This document shows, piece after piece, positions 1-5,257 of a DNA stretch of 8,039 bases. The DNA comes from an uncultured Pseudomonadota bacterium (GTDB lineage: Bacteria; Pseudomonadota; Gammaproteobacteria; Burkholderiales; Eutrophovitaceae). The notes beneath the pieces were generated by a model. The model worked only from the letters and a program-made list of their open reading frames with translations. It was not told the origin of the DNA and ran no database searches. Position numbers and translations under genes: made by a program. Every line of letters starts with the position of its first letter. Positions within the stretch are counted from its first letter, which is position 1. The DNA lies in assembly GCA_937983055.1 (NCBI GenBank), contig CALJLA010000128.1, forward strand, positions 1 through 8,039, read 5' to 3'.

Positions 1-55
1 CCGCGAGGGTGGGCGCACCGTGGGCGCCGGCGTCGTCGCCAAGGTCATCGAGTAA
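1..55 (+). CDS. tuf: Elongation factor Tu, C-terminal end (partial)
   Basis: Only the last 17 codons and a TAA stop are present; the gene enters from the left edge, in frame from base 2. The peptide REGGRTVGAGVVAKVIE is the highly conserved end of EF-Tu domain 3. EF-Tu is the cytoplasmic GTPase that carries aminoacyl-tRNA to the ribosomal A site. The ending ...VVAKVIE fits betaproteobacterial EF-Tu, while E. coli ends ...VVAKVLG. Its place directly before rpsJ means the str operon (rpsL-rpsG-fusA-tuf) probably runs on into the S10 operon here, which is inferred because the upstream genes lie outside the window. The GTPase domain cannot be assessed. Confidence 0.95.
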   Translation, partial: REGGRTVGAGVVAKVIE

Positions 56-80
56 CGCGTTTCAGAGCGGGGCCGTCGAC

Positions 81-114
81 GGGCGCCACTGGCGGCCCGC
101 CGGCGAGTCCGGCG
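81..114 (+). other. Two adjacent potential hairpins in the tuf-rpsJ spacer
   Basis: The 69-nt spacer between tuf and rpsJ holds two neighbouring inverted repeats. The first pairs 81-87 with 91-98 around the loop ACT, with one bulged G at 94. The second pairs CGCCGG (98-103) with CCGGCG (109-114) around the loop CGAGT. The two share base 98, so they could stack or compete for it. The second ends 10 nt before the rpsJ ATG, just ahead of a weak purine stretch (GAAAGAA, 114-120) that must serve as ribosome binding site. The spacer is too short for an E. coli-type S10 leader. GC-rich DNA makes chance hairpins common, so a regulatory role is only a guess. Confidence 0.4.
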
Positions 115-124
115 AAAGAATGAT

Positions 125-433
125 ATGCAGAGCCAAAAGATCCGAATTCGTCTCAAAGCCTTTGATTACCGGCTGATCGATCAGTCCGCGCTGGAGATCG
201 TGGAAACCGCCAAGCGCACCGGCGCCGTGGTCAAGGGTCCCGTTCCGCTGCCGACCCGGATCGAGCGATTCAACCTGCTGCGTTCGCCGCACATCGACAA
301 GACGTCGCGCGAGCAGCTGGAGATTCGCACGCACCTGCGCCTGATGGACATCATCGATCCGACGGACAAGACGGTGGACGCGCTGATGAAACTCGACCTG
401 CCGGCGGGCGTGGACGTCGAGATCAAGCTGTAG
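125..433 (+). CDS. rpsJ: 30S ribosomal protein S10
   Basis: S10 belongs to the 30S head (3' domain) and, with NusB, also acts in transcription antitermination (NusE). The 102-residue protein matches the family along its whole length (E. coli 103). The start MQSQKIRIRLKAFDYRLIDQ, the segment AKRTGAVVKGPVPLPTR (about 29-45), the loop SPHIDKTSREQLEIRTHLRL (54-73) and the end DLPAGVDVEIKL are all typical. The sequence is closest to remembered betaproteobacterial S10. It ends at Leu, one residue short of many relatives that end in KLQ or similar. The start has only a weak Shine-Dalgarno (GAAAG, 114-118), but conservation of the N-terminus leaves no doubt about it. It is the first gene of the S10 operon, 69 nt after tuf. 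Confidence 0.98.
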   Translation: MQSQKIRIRLKAFDYRLIDQSALEIVETAKRTGAVVKGPVPLPTRIERFNLLRSPHIDKTSREQLEIRTHLRLMDIIDPTDKTVDALMKLDLPAGVDVEIKL

Positions 434-441
434 AAGTACCT

Positions 442-458
442 GCGGGATCAACTCCCGC
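442..458 (+). promoter_or_regulatory. Hairpin 1 of the rpsJ-rplC spacer, followed by a T run
   Basis: A perfect 6-bp inverted repeat, GCGGGA (442-447) and TCCCGC (453-458), encloses the loop TCAAC and starts 8 nt after the rpsJ stop. Six nt later comes a run of six T (465-470). This resembles an intrinsic terminator or attenuator, but the gap between stem and T run is longer than in a standard terminator. It may therefore be a weak or conditional terminator, a pause site or an RNA processing site. It cannot be a full stop to transcription unless rplC has its own promoter, and I see no convincing one. The structure is seen in the sequence; its role is inferred. Confidence 0.5.
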
Positions 459-500
459 CAAATGTTTTTTAATTTGCATGCCGGCCAATTGCAGCCGGCA
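459..500 (+). promoter_or_regulatory. Hairpins 2 and 3 of the rpsJ-rplC spacer
   Basis: Right after hairpin 1, CAAAT (459-463) can pair with ATTTG (472-476), placing the T run in its loop. Then TGCCGGC (479-485) pairs perfectly with GCCGGCA (494-500) around the loop CAATTGCA. The last stem ends 8 nt before the GAGGGA ribosome binding site of rplC (509-514), so it leaves that site open. Three back-to-back stems in an 87-nt spacer is more structure than elsewhere between these genes. Candidate roles are an autoregulatory target (for example for L4, the classical S10-operon regulator), an attenuator or an RNA processing site. None can be shown from one sequence. Confidence 0.45.
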
Positions 501-520
501 CCTCGAGCGAGGGAACAACA

Positions 521-1168
521 ATGAGCTTAGGACTTGTCGGTCGCAAGGTCGGCATGACGCGGCTGTTCACCGACGACGGCGATTCGGTGCCGGTCACGGT
601 GCTGGACGTGTCGAACAACCGTGTGACCCAGATCAAGACACCGGAAACCGACGGATATTCTGCGGTCCAGGTGACGTTCGGTTCGCGCCGCCCCAATCGT
701 GTGGGCAAGCCGATGGCAGGGCACTTCGCCAAGGCGGGTGTCGAAGCCGGCAGCGTGCTGCGCGAGTTTGTCGTGGACGCCGGCGGTCTGGCGGACGTCA
801 AGGTCGCCGGCACGGTGGGTGTGGACATCTTCAAGGTTGGTGAATACGTCGACGTCACCGGCACCACCAAGGGCAAGGGTTTCGCCGGCGTTATCAAGCG
901 CCACCATTTCTCGTCGAACCGGGCCAGCCACGGCAACTCGATTTCGACGAATCGTCCCGGCTCGACCGGCATGAACCAGGACCCCGGCCGGGTATTCCCC
1001 GGCAAGCGGATGGCCGGCCATCTGGGCGCGGTCAAGCGCACGGCGCAGAACCTGCAGGTGGTCCGTGTCGACGCGGAGCGCCAGCTGCTGCTCGTCAAGG
1101 GCGCCGTACCGGGTGCCGACGGTGAAACGGTTATCGTGCGCCGGTCTGTCAAGGCGGGAGGCAAGTAA
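521..1168 (+). CDS. rplC: 50S ribosomal protein L3
   Basis: L3 is an early-assembly 23S rRNA-binding protein whose long loop reaches the peptidyl transferase centre. The 215-residue protein (E. coli 209) starts SLGLVGRKVGMTRLF and contains AGHFAKAGVEAGSVL (66-80), the block GKGFAGVIKRHHF (118-130) and RVDAERQLLLVKGAVPGADG near the end. Gln153 in MNQDPGRVF corresponds to E. coli Gln150, the residue methylated by PrmB, and the adjoining Asn152 is also kept. The segment HGNSISTNRPGSTG (137-150) departs from the usual HGNSxSHxxPGSIG: Thr143 replaces a conserved His and Thr149 replaces Ile. The start is supported by GAGGGA at 509-514. rplD begins directly after the stop codon. Confidence 0.98.
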   Translation: MSLGLVGRKVGMTRLFTDDGDSVPVTVLDVSNNRVTQIKTPETDGYSAVQVTFGSRRPNRVGKPMAGHFAKAGVEAGSVLREFVVDAGGLADVKVAGTVGVDIFKVGEYVDVTGTTKGKGFAGVIKRHHFSSNRASHGNSISTNRPGSTGMNQDPGRVFPGKRMAGHLGAVKRTAQNLQVVRVDAERQLLLVKGAVPGADGETVIVRRSVKAGGK

Positions 1169-1789
1169 ATGGACCTGAGGATCATCGATACCAAGGGCCA
1201 GCCCACCGCCAGCCACAAGGGTTCGGATGCGCTGTTCGGGCGCGATTTCAACGAGTCGCTGGTACACCAGGTGATCAGCGCTTACATGGCCAACGCGCGC
1301 CAGGGTACGCGTGCGCAAAAGGCCCGGGGCGACATCAACAAGTCGCATCGCAAGCCTTGGCGGCAGAAGGGCACGGGACGTGCCCGCGCCGGCTTCGCCG
1401 GCAGCCCGCTGTGGCGCGGGGGCGGCAAGATCTTCCCGGCCAGTCCGGACGAGAACTTCAGCCACAAGGTCAACCGCAAGATGTTCCGCGCGGGCATGGC
1501 GGCGATTCTTTCGCAGCTCGTACGAGAAGGCCGCCTGGCGGTCGTCGACGGGTTCAGCGTGGATGCGCCCAAGACCAAGCTGCTGGCGGACAAGGTGAAA
1601 GGCATGGGCTTTGACAGCCTGCTGATCATTACCGATACCGTGGACCAGAACCTGTATCTTTCTTCGCGCAACCTGCCCAACGTGCTGGTGCTCGAGCCTG
1701 CGCAGGCCGACCCGGTCAGCCTGCTGCGATTCGGCAACACGCTGATCACCAAGGGCGCCGTGGCGAAGATCGAGGAGATGTACGCATGA
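1169..1789 (+). CDS. rplD: 50S ribosomal protein L4
   Basis: L4 binds 23S rRNA domain I and lines the exit tunnel with its extended loop. In E. coli it also represses its own S10 operon. The 206-residue protein (E. coli 201) has the family hallmarks GRDFNESLVHQV (24-35), ARQGTRAQKARGD (43-55) and the loop motif KPWRQKGTGRAR (62-73). Lys67 there corresponds to E. coli Lys63, a macrolide-resistance position, and is wild type. Then follow FSHKVNRKMFR and VDAPKTKLLADK. The ATG directly abuts the rplC stop and has a strong GGGAGG (1156-1161) 7 nt upstream. Its end overlaps rplW by 4 nt. Whether it regulates the operon here is unknown. Confidence 0.98.
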   Translation: MDLRIIDTKGQPTASHKGSDALFGRDFNESLVHQVISAYMANARQGTRAQKARGDINKSHRKPWRQKGTGRARAGFAGSPLWRGGGKIFPASPDENFSHKVNRKMFRAGMAAILSQLVREGRLAVVDGFSVDAPKTKLLADKVKGMGFDSLLIITDTVDQNLYLSSRNLPNVLVLEPAQADPVSLLRFGNTLITKGAVAKIEEMYA

Positions 1790-2103
1790 GTCCCGCAACC
1801 TTTACCCAGGAACGCCTGATGCAGGTGCTGCTTGCTCCGGTCGTTTCGGAGAAGAGCACTTACGTTGCCGACAAGCATGAGCAGGTCATCTTCAAGGTGG
1901 CCGCGAACGCGACCAAACCGGAAATCAAGGCTGCGGTCGAGCTGATGTTCAAGGTGCAGGTCGACAGCGTCCAGGTGCTCAACATCAAGGGCAAGGAAAA
2001 GCGTTTCGGGCGATTCATCGGCCGGCGGCGCAACTGGAAGAAGGCCTACATCTGCCTGAAGCCCGGCCAGGAAATCAACTTTGCGGCGGGGGAGGCGAAG
2101 TAA
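1786..2103 (+). CDS. rplW: 50S ribosomal protein L23
   Basis: L23 sits at the tunnel exit, where it docks trigger factor and the signal recognition particle. The 105-residue protein (E. coli 100) contains ERLMQVLLAPVVSEKSTYVA (9-28). Glu22 in VSEK corresponds to E. coli Glu18, the trigger-factor contact. The middle, ATKPEIKAAVELMFKVQVDS (42-61), and the segment KGKEKRFGRFIGRRRNWKKA (68-87) are typical, the last being close to betaproteobacterial L23. The first eight residues are variable in the family. The start overlaps the rplD stop as ATGA, with AGGAG at 1773-1777, indicating translational coupling to L4. An internal ATG at residue 12 would remove conserved ERL and is less likely. Confidence 0.97.
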   Translation: MSPATFTQERLMQVLLAPVVSEKSTYVADKHEQVIFKVAANATKPEIKAAVELMFKVQVDSVQVLNIKGKEKRFGRFIGRRRNWKKAYICLKPGQEINFAAGEAK

Positions 2104-2931
2104 ATGGCAATCGTCAAAGTCAAACCCACATCCGCAGGCCGCCGCGCGGTCGTCAAGGTCGTCAACAGCGATCTTTGGAAAGGGCGCCCGCAGCAGAATC
2201 TGATCGAGAAGAAGAGCAAGAACGCCGGCCGTAACATGCACGGCCACATCACCACGCGGCACCAGGGCGGCGGGCACAAGCAGCTCTACCGGCGAATCGA
2301 TTTCCGTCGCAACAAGGACGGCATCGTCGCCACGGTCGAGCGACTGGAGTACGATCCCAACCGCAGTGCGAACATCGCACTGCTGTGCTACACGGACGGC
2401 GAGCGGCGCTACATCATCGCGCCCAAGGGCGTCGCCGCGGGCCAGGAGCTCAGCAGCGGGCCCGAGGCGCCGATCAAGGCGGGCAATGCACTGCCGCTTC
2501 GCAACATTCCGGTCGGCACGACCGTGCACTGCGTGGAGATGCAGCCTGGCAAGGGTGCGCAGATCGCGCGCTCGGCGGGCACATCCGTCCAGCTGCTTGC
2601 GCGCGAGGGCACGTTCGCCCAGCTGCGGCTGCGCTCGGGCGAGATTCGCAAGGTGCACGTGGACTGCCGCGCGACCATCGGCGAAGCGGGCAACGAGGAG
2701 CACAACCTCCGCCAGATCGGCAAGGCTGGCGCCATGCGCTGGCGCGGCGTGCGGCCGACGGTCCGGGGCGTGGCGATGAACCCCATCGATCACCCGCACG
2801 GCGGGGGCGAGGGGCGCACCGGCACCAAGCGCGATCCCGTCAGCCCGTGGGGCACCCTGACCAAGGGTTACAAGACCCGCAAGAACAAGCGCACGCAGGT
2901 CATGATCGTGCGTTCGCGCCACCGGAAGTAG
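2104..2931 (+). CDS. rplB: 50S ribosomal protein L2
   Basis: L2 is a primary 23S rRNA-binding protein needed for subunit joining and peptidyl transferase activity. At 275 residues it is near the E. coli length (273). It contains HITTRHQGGGHKQLYRRIDF (48-67), the SH3-like RNA-binding core with GERRYIIAPKGV (99-110), and RWRGVRPTVRGVAMNP (212-227). The signature DHPHGGGEGRTG (229-240) includes His230, equivalent to functionally important E. coli His229. The basic C-terminus ends VRSRHRK. The start follows the rplW stop directly and has a strong GGGGGAGG (2088-2095). It is highly conserved and shows no oddity. Confidence 0.99.
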   Translation: MAIVKVKPTSAGRRAVVKVVNSDLWKGRPQQNLIEKKSKNAGRNMHGHITTRHQGGGHKQLYRRIDFRRNKDGIVATVERLEYDPNRSANIALLCYTDGERRYIIAPKGVAAGQELSSGPEAPIKAGNALPLRNIPVGTTVHCVEMQPGKGAQIARSAGTSVQLLAREGTFAQLRLRSGEIRKVHVDCRATIGEAGNEEHNLRQIGKAGAMRWRGVRPTVRGVAMNPIDHPHGGGEGRTGTKRDPVSPWGTLTKGYKTRKNKRTQVMIVRSRHRK

Positions 2932-2943
2932 GAGTAGACGACC

Positions 2944-3234
2944 ATGTCACGCTCGGTAAAGAAGGGCCCGTTTGTCGATCTTCATCTCGTCAAGAAGGTC
3001 GATACGGCGCGCAGCTCCAACGACAAGCGCCCGATCAAGACCTGGTCGCGGCGGTCGACGATCCTGCCCGATTTCGTCGGGCTTACGATCGCCGTGCACA
3101 ACGGGCGCCAGCATGTGCCTGTGTACATCACCGAAAACATGGTGGGGCACAAGCTCGGCGAGTTCGCGATTACCCGAACCTTCAAGGGTCACGCAGCCGA
3201 CAAGAAGACGGCCGCGGCGCCCGCGAAGAAGTAA
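2944..3234 (+). CDS. rpsS: 30S ribosomal protein S19
   Basis: S19 binds the 16S rRNA 3' domain in the 30S head with S13, and its tail lies near the A- and P-site tRNAs. The 96-residue protein (E. coli 92) starts SRSVKKGPFVDLHL and carries KTWSRRSTILPDFVGLTIAV (32-51), HNGRQHVPVYI (52-62) and MVGHKLGEFAITRTFKGHAA (66-85). The C-terminal tail DKKTAAAPAKK is a few residues longer than in E. coli and is rich in Ala, Pro and Lys. It starts 12 nt after rplB with AGGAG at 2930-2934 overlapping the rplB stop codon. Confidence 0.98.
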   Translation: MSRSVKKGPFVDLHLVKKVDTARSSNDKRPIKTWSRRSTILPDFVGLTIAVHNGRQHVPVYITENMVGHKLGEFAITRTFKGHAADKKTAAAPAKK

Positions 3235-3255
3235 GCGCCGGAAGGAGAGATTCAG

Positions 3256-3597
3256 ATGCAGACCAACGCGGCATTGCGGGGAGTACGGTTGTCGGCCCAG
3301 AAGGGCCGGCTGGTGGCCGACCAGATCCGCGGCCTTCCCGTCGACAAGGCGCTCAACATCCTGAAGTTCAGCCCGAAGAAGGGCGCGAAGATTATCCAGA
3401 AGGTGCTGGAATCCGCGATCGCGAACGCCGAGCACAACGACGGCGCCGACATCGACGAGCTGAAAGTGACACGGATCATGGTCGAGCAGGGGCCGAGCTA
3501 CAAGCGCTTCATGCCTCGGGCCAAGGGCCGCGCATTCAAGATGCTCAAGCCGACCTGCCACATCTTCGTGAGCGTCGGCGACAAGGCCAAGGAGTAA
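3256..3597 (+). CDS. rplV: 50S ribosomal protein L22
   Basis: L22 contacts all 23S rRNA domains and sends a beta-hairpin into the exit tunnel. The 113-residue protein (E. coli 110) has RLSAQKGRLVADQIRGLPVD (11-30), the hallmark LESAIANAEHNDGADIDEL (51-69) and the tunnel hairpin around SYKRFMPRAKGRA (81-93). The hairpin is intact at the positions where macrolide-resistance deletions are known. The distal strand reads FKMLKPTCHIFVSVGD, more divergent than the usual RILKRTSHITVVV pattern, and the N-terminus is also variable. AAGGAG at 3242-3247 lies 8 nt before the ATG. It belongs to the S10 operon, with rpsC only 2 nt after its stop. Confidence 0.97.
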   Translation: MQTNAALRGVRLSAQKGRLVADQIRGLPVDKALNILKFSPKKGAKIIQKVLESAIANAEHNDGADIDELKVTRIMVEQGPSYKRFMPRAKGRAFKMLKPTCHIFVSVGDKAKE

Positions 3598-3599
3598 GC

Positions 3600-4325
3600 A
3601 TGGGACAGAAGATCAATCCGATCGGTTTCCGGCTGGCGGTCCAGCGCAACTGGACTTCGCGCTGGTACGCGAACAGCAAGACCTTCTCGGACATGCTGCT
3701 CGAAGACATCAAGGTGCGCGAGTTTCTCAAGAAGCGCCTGTCGCACGCCGCCGTGGCCAAGGTCGTGATCGAACGGCCTGCCAAGAACGCGCGCATCACC
3801 ATCCACAGCGCGCGCCCCGGTGTCGTGATCGGGAAAAAGGGCGAGGACATCGAGAATCTGCGTGGTGAACTGCAGCGCCTCCTGGGCGTACCGGTTCACG
3901 TCAATATCGAGGAGGTGCGCAAGCCCGAGGTCGACGCGCAGCTGATCGCCGACTCGATCACCCAGCAGCTCGAGAAGCGCATCATGTTCCGCCGCGCGAT
4001 GAAGCGCGCGATGCAGAACGCGATGCGCCTGGGCGCGCAGGGCATCAAGATCATGAGCGCGGGCCGGTTGAACGGCATCGAGATCGCGCGCACCGAGTGG
4101 TATCGCGAGGGTCGGGTGCCGCTGCATACCCTGCGGGCGGATATCGATTACGGTTTCTCCGAGGCGAAGACCACCTACGGCGTGATCGGAATCAAGGTTT
4201 GGGTGTTCAAGGGCGAATTGCTGGGCCGCGGCGAACAGCCGGTTGCCGCGCCGCAGGCCGAGCCGGCCGCGCCCGAGAGAAAGCCGGGCAGAAGAGCAGG
4301 AGCGAGAAATGCTGCAGCCAGCTAG
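3600..4325 (+). CDS. rpsC: 30S ribosomal protein S3
   Basis: S3 lies at the mRNA entry channel of the 30S head and takes part in mRNA unwinding. The 241-residue protein (E. coli 233) starts GQKINPIGFRLAV and has a type II KH domain with the GxxG loop VIGKKGED (76-83). Arg131, Arg132 and Lys135 in FRRAMKRA match the E. coli residues linked to helicase activity. The C-terminal domain includes GRLNGIEIARTEWYREGRVP (155-174). The open frame extends far upstream, but the ATG at 3600 is right: the family N-terminus starts there and AAGGAG (3589-3594) precedes it. The last 33 residues form an Ala/Pro/Arg-rich tail, and the final codons overlap rplP by 17 nt in another frame. Confidence 0.98.
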   Translation: MGQKINPIGFRLAVQRNWTSRWYANSKTFSDMLLEDIKVREFLKKRLSHAAVAKVVIERPAKNARITIHSARPGVVIGKKGEDIENLRGELQRLLGVPVHVNIEEVRKPEVDAQLIADSITQQLEKRIMFRRAMKRAMQNAMRLGAQGIKIMSAGRLNGIEIARTEWYREGRVPLHTLRADIDYGFSEAKTTYGVIGIKVWVFKGELLGRGEQPVAAPQAEPAAPERKPGRRAGARNAAAS

Positions 4326-4722
4326 AACAAAGTTCCGCAAGTACCACAAGGGTCGTAACTACGGCGTTGCCACCCGCGGCGCACGCGTGTCCTTCGGGGA
4401 GTTCGGTCTGAAGGCGGTCACCCGGGGGCGGCTCACCGCGCGCCAGATCGAGGCGGCACGCCGTGCCATGACCCGGCATATCAAGCGCGGAGGGCGTATC
4501 TGGATTCGCATCTTTCCGGACAAGCCCATCTCGCAAAAGCCGGCCGAGGTCCGCATGGGCAACGGCAAGGGCAACCCGGAGTACTTCGTCAGCGAAATCC
4601 AGCCGGGCAAGGTCCTGTACGAAATGGATGGCGTGGACGAGGCGACCGCGCGCGAAGCGTTTCGCCTGGCGGCTGCCAAGCTGCCGCTCAAGACCATTTT
4701 CGTTCAGCGCCAGTTGGGGTAG
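4309..4722 (+). CDS. rplP: 50S ribosomal protein L16
   Basis: L16 is a late-assembly 50S protein that helps position A-site tRNA. The start at 4309 gives MLQPARTKFRKYHKGRN, the exact family N-terminus, and a 137-residue product (E. coli 136). An in-frame ATG at 4243 would add 22 residues of out-of-frame rpsC sequence and is rejected. Typical blocks are FGEFGLKAVTRGRLTARQIE, AARRAMTRHIKRGGRIWIRI and FPDKPISQKPAEVRMGNGKG, followed by QPGKVLYEMDGV and AFRLAAAKLPLKT. AGGAG at 4298-4302 lies 6 nt before the ATG and is itself inside rpsC. The 17-nt overlap suggests coupled translation with S3. Confidence 0.98.
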   Translation: MLQPARTKFRKYHKGRNYGVATRGARVSFGEFGLKAVTRGRLTARQIEAARRAMTRHIKRGGRIWIRIFPDKPISQKPAEVRMGNGKGNPEYFVSEIQPGKVLYEMDGVDEATAREAFRLAAAKLPLKTIFVQRQLG

Positions 4723-4724
4723 CC

Positions 4725-4919
4725 ATGAAAGCGAGTGAACTGAGAACCAAGAGCGAGGCCGACCTGGGCAAGGAGCTGAACGAGCTGCTGAAGGCGCAGT
4801 TTTCGCTGCGGATGCAGCTCGCGACGCAGCAGCTCACCAACACCAGCGAACTGAACAAGGTACGCCGCGACATCGCGCGCGTGCGCACCATCATGAAAGA
4901 AAAGGGTGGCAAGGCATGA
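4725..4919 (+). CDS. rpmC: 50S ribosomal protein L29
   Basis: L29 is a small two-helix protein beside L23 at the tunnel exit. The 64-residue product (E. coli 63) starts MKASELRTKSEADLGKEL, has the helix LLKAQFSLRMQLATQQLTN (22-40) and the second helix VRRDIARVRTIMKEK. The family pattern FxLRMQ...QL...VRRDIARV is complete. It begins 2 nt after the rplP stop, with only a weak ribosome binding site (TTGGGG, 4714-4719), so it probably relies on coupling to rplP translation. Its TGA stop overlaps the rpsQ start as ATGA. Confidence 0.97.
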   Translation: MKASELRTKSEADLGKELNELLKAQFSLRMQLATQQLTNTSELNKVRRDIARVRTIMKEKGGKA

Positions 4920-5185
4920 GTGAGCAATCCGCCAGCACGCCGAAGCGGCTGACCGGCCGCGTGGTCAGCGACAAGATGGACAAGACGGTGACCGTCCTCG
5001 TCGAGAGGATGGTCAAGCACCCGCTGTACGGGAAGTACGTGCGCCGCTCGAAGAAGTACCACGCACACGACGAAGCCAACGAGTGCGGGGAAGGCGATAC
5101 CGTGATCATCGAGGAATCGCGGCCGATCTCGAAGACCAAGGCGTGGAAGGTGGCGCGCCTGGTCGAGAAGGCGCGCCCGATCTGA
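4916..5185 (+). CDS. rpsQ: 30S ribosomal protein S17
   Basis: S17 is a primary 16S rRNA-binding protein of the 30S body with an OB fold. The 89-residue product (E. coli 84) has RLTGRVVSDKMDKTVTVLVE (11-30), the conserved block HPLYGKYVRRSKKYHAHDE (35-53) and GDTVIIEESRPISKTKAWKV (60-79). The first ten residues are a variable Ser-rich tail. The start overlaps rpmC by 4 nt (ATGA) and is preceded by AAGGGTGG (4902-4909). It is the last gene of the classical S10 operon; the 159-nt spacer after it holds the spc promoter. Confidence 0.98.
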   Translation: MSEQSASTPKRLTGRVVSDKMDKTVTVLVERMVKHPLYGKYVRRSKKYHAHDEANECGEGDTVIIEESRPISKTKAWKVARLVEKARPI

Positions 5186-5190
5186 CGGGG

Positions 5191-5219
5191 TTGCCCGGCA
5201 CGGATTTTCCCTTTAGAAT
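5191..5219 (+). promoter_or_regulatory. Probable spc operon promoter (sigma70 type)
   Basis: TTGCCC (5191-5196) and TAGAAT (5214-5219) are separated by exactly 17 nt, matching the -35 (TTGACA) and -10 (TATAAT) consensus at 4 of 6 and 5 of 6 positions. A start near 5225-5227 would give a leader of about 120 nt before rplN. The -35 starts 5 nt after the rpsQ stop. The place agrees with E. coli, whose spc promoter also lies in the rpsQ-rplN spacer. The spacer segment is locally AT-rich (GATTTTCCCTTTAGAAT). Read-through from the S10 operon probably adds to expression, since no strong terminator is seen. Confidence 0.75.
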
Positions 5220-5230
5220 CGCGCGTTTTC

Positions 5231-5257
5231 CTCGGCGGCCGAGGGTTAGCCGCCGGG
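5231..5257 (+). promoter_or_regulatory. Hairpin with an alternative fold in the spc leader
   Basis: Just downstream of the predicted transcript start, CTCGGCGGC (5231-5239) can pair with GCCGCCGGG (5249-5257): nine pairs, one of them G-U, with a 9-nt loop. The same 5' arm can instead form a small hairpin, CTCGG (5231-5235) with CCGAG (5239-5243), which excludes the larger one. A third small stem, TGGTT (5286-5290) with AACCA (5295-5299), follows. No T run follows the large stem closely enough for an intrinsic terminator (only ACTTTCC). The structure could stabilise the 5' end of the spc mRNA or serve regulation; both are guesses. Confidence 0.4.

Noticed and set aside
434..520. Separate promoter for rplC in the rpsJ-rplC spacer
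   Set aside because: TTTAAT (468-473) resembles a -10 box, but no -35 box lies 16-18 nt upstream (GATCAA or GGATCA at best). TTGCAT (474-479) has no -10 box at the right distance.
1282..2922. Very long open frame on the - strand (546 codons) opposite rplD, rplW and rplB
   Set aside because: It lies wholly across three certain ribosomal protein genes, has no recognisable family pattern, and its composition is that expected from GC-rich codon bias read backwards. The other long - strand frames (527-1798, 5437-6390, 7389-8036) are rejected for the same reason.
4243..4308. Upstream start for L16 adding 22 residues
   Set aside because: The extra residues are out-of-frame S3 tail sequence. The exact L16 N-terminus and a well-placed AGGAG support 4309.
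2385..4325. A 646-codon frame that would fuse a new N-terminal domain to S3
   Set aside because: The upstream 405 codons are out-of-frame readings of rplB, rpsS and rplV. S3 has its normal N-terminus and ribosome binding site at 3600, so the frame is only open by chance.
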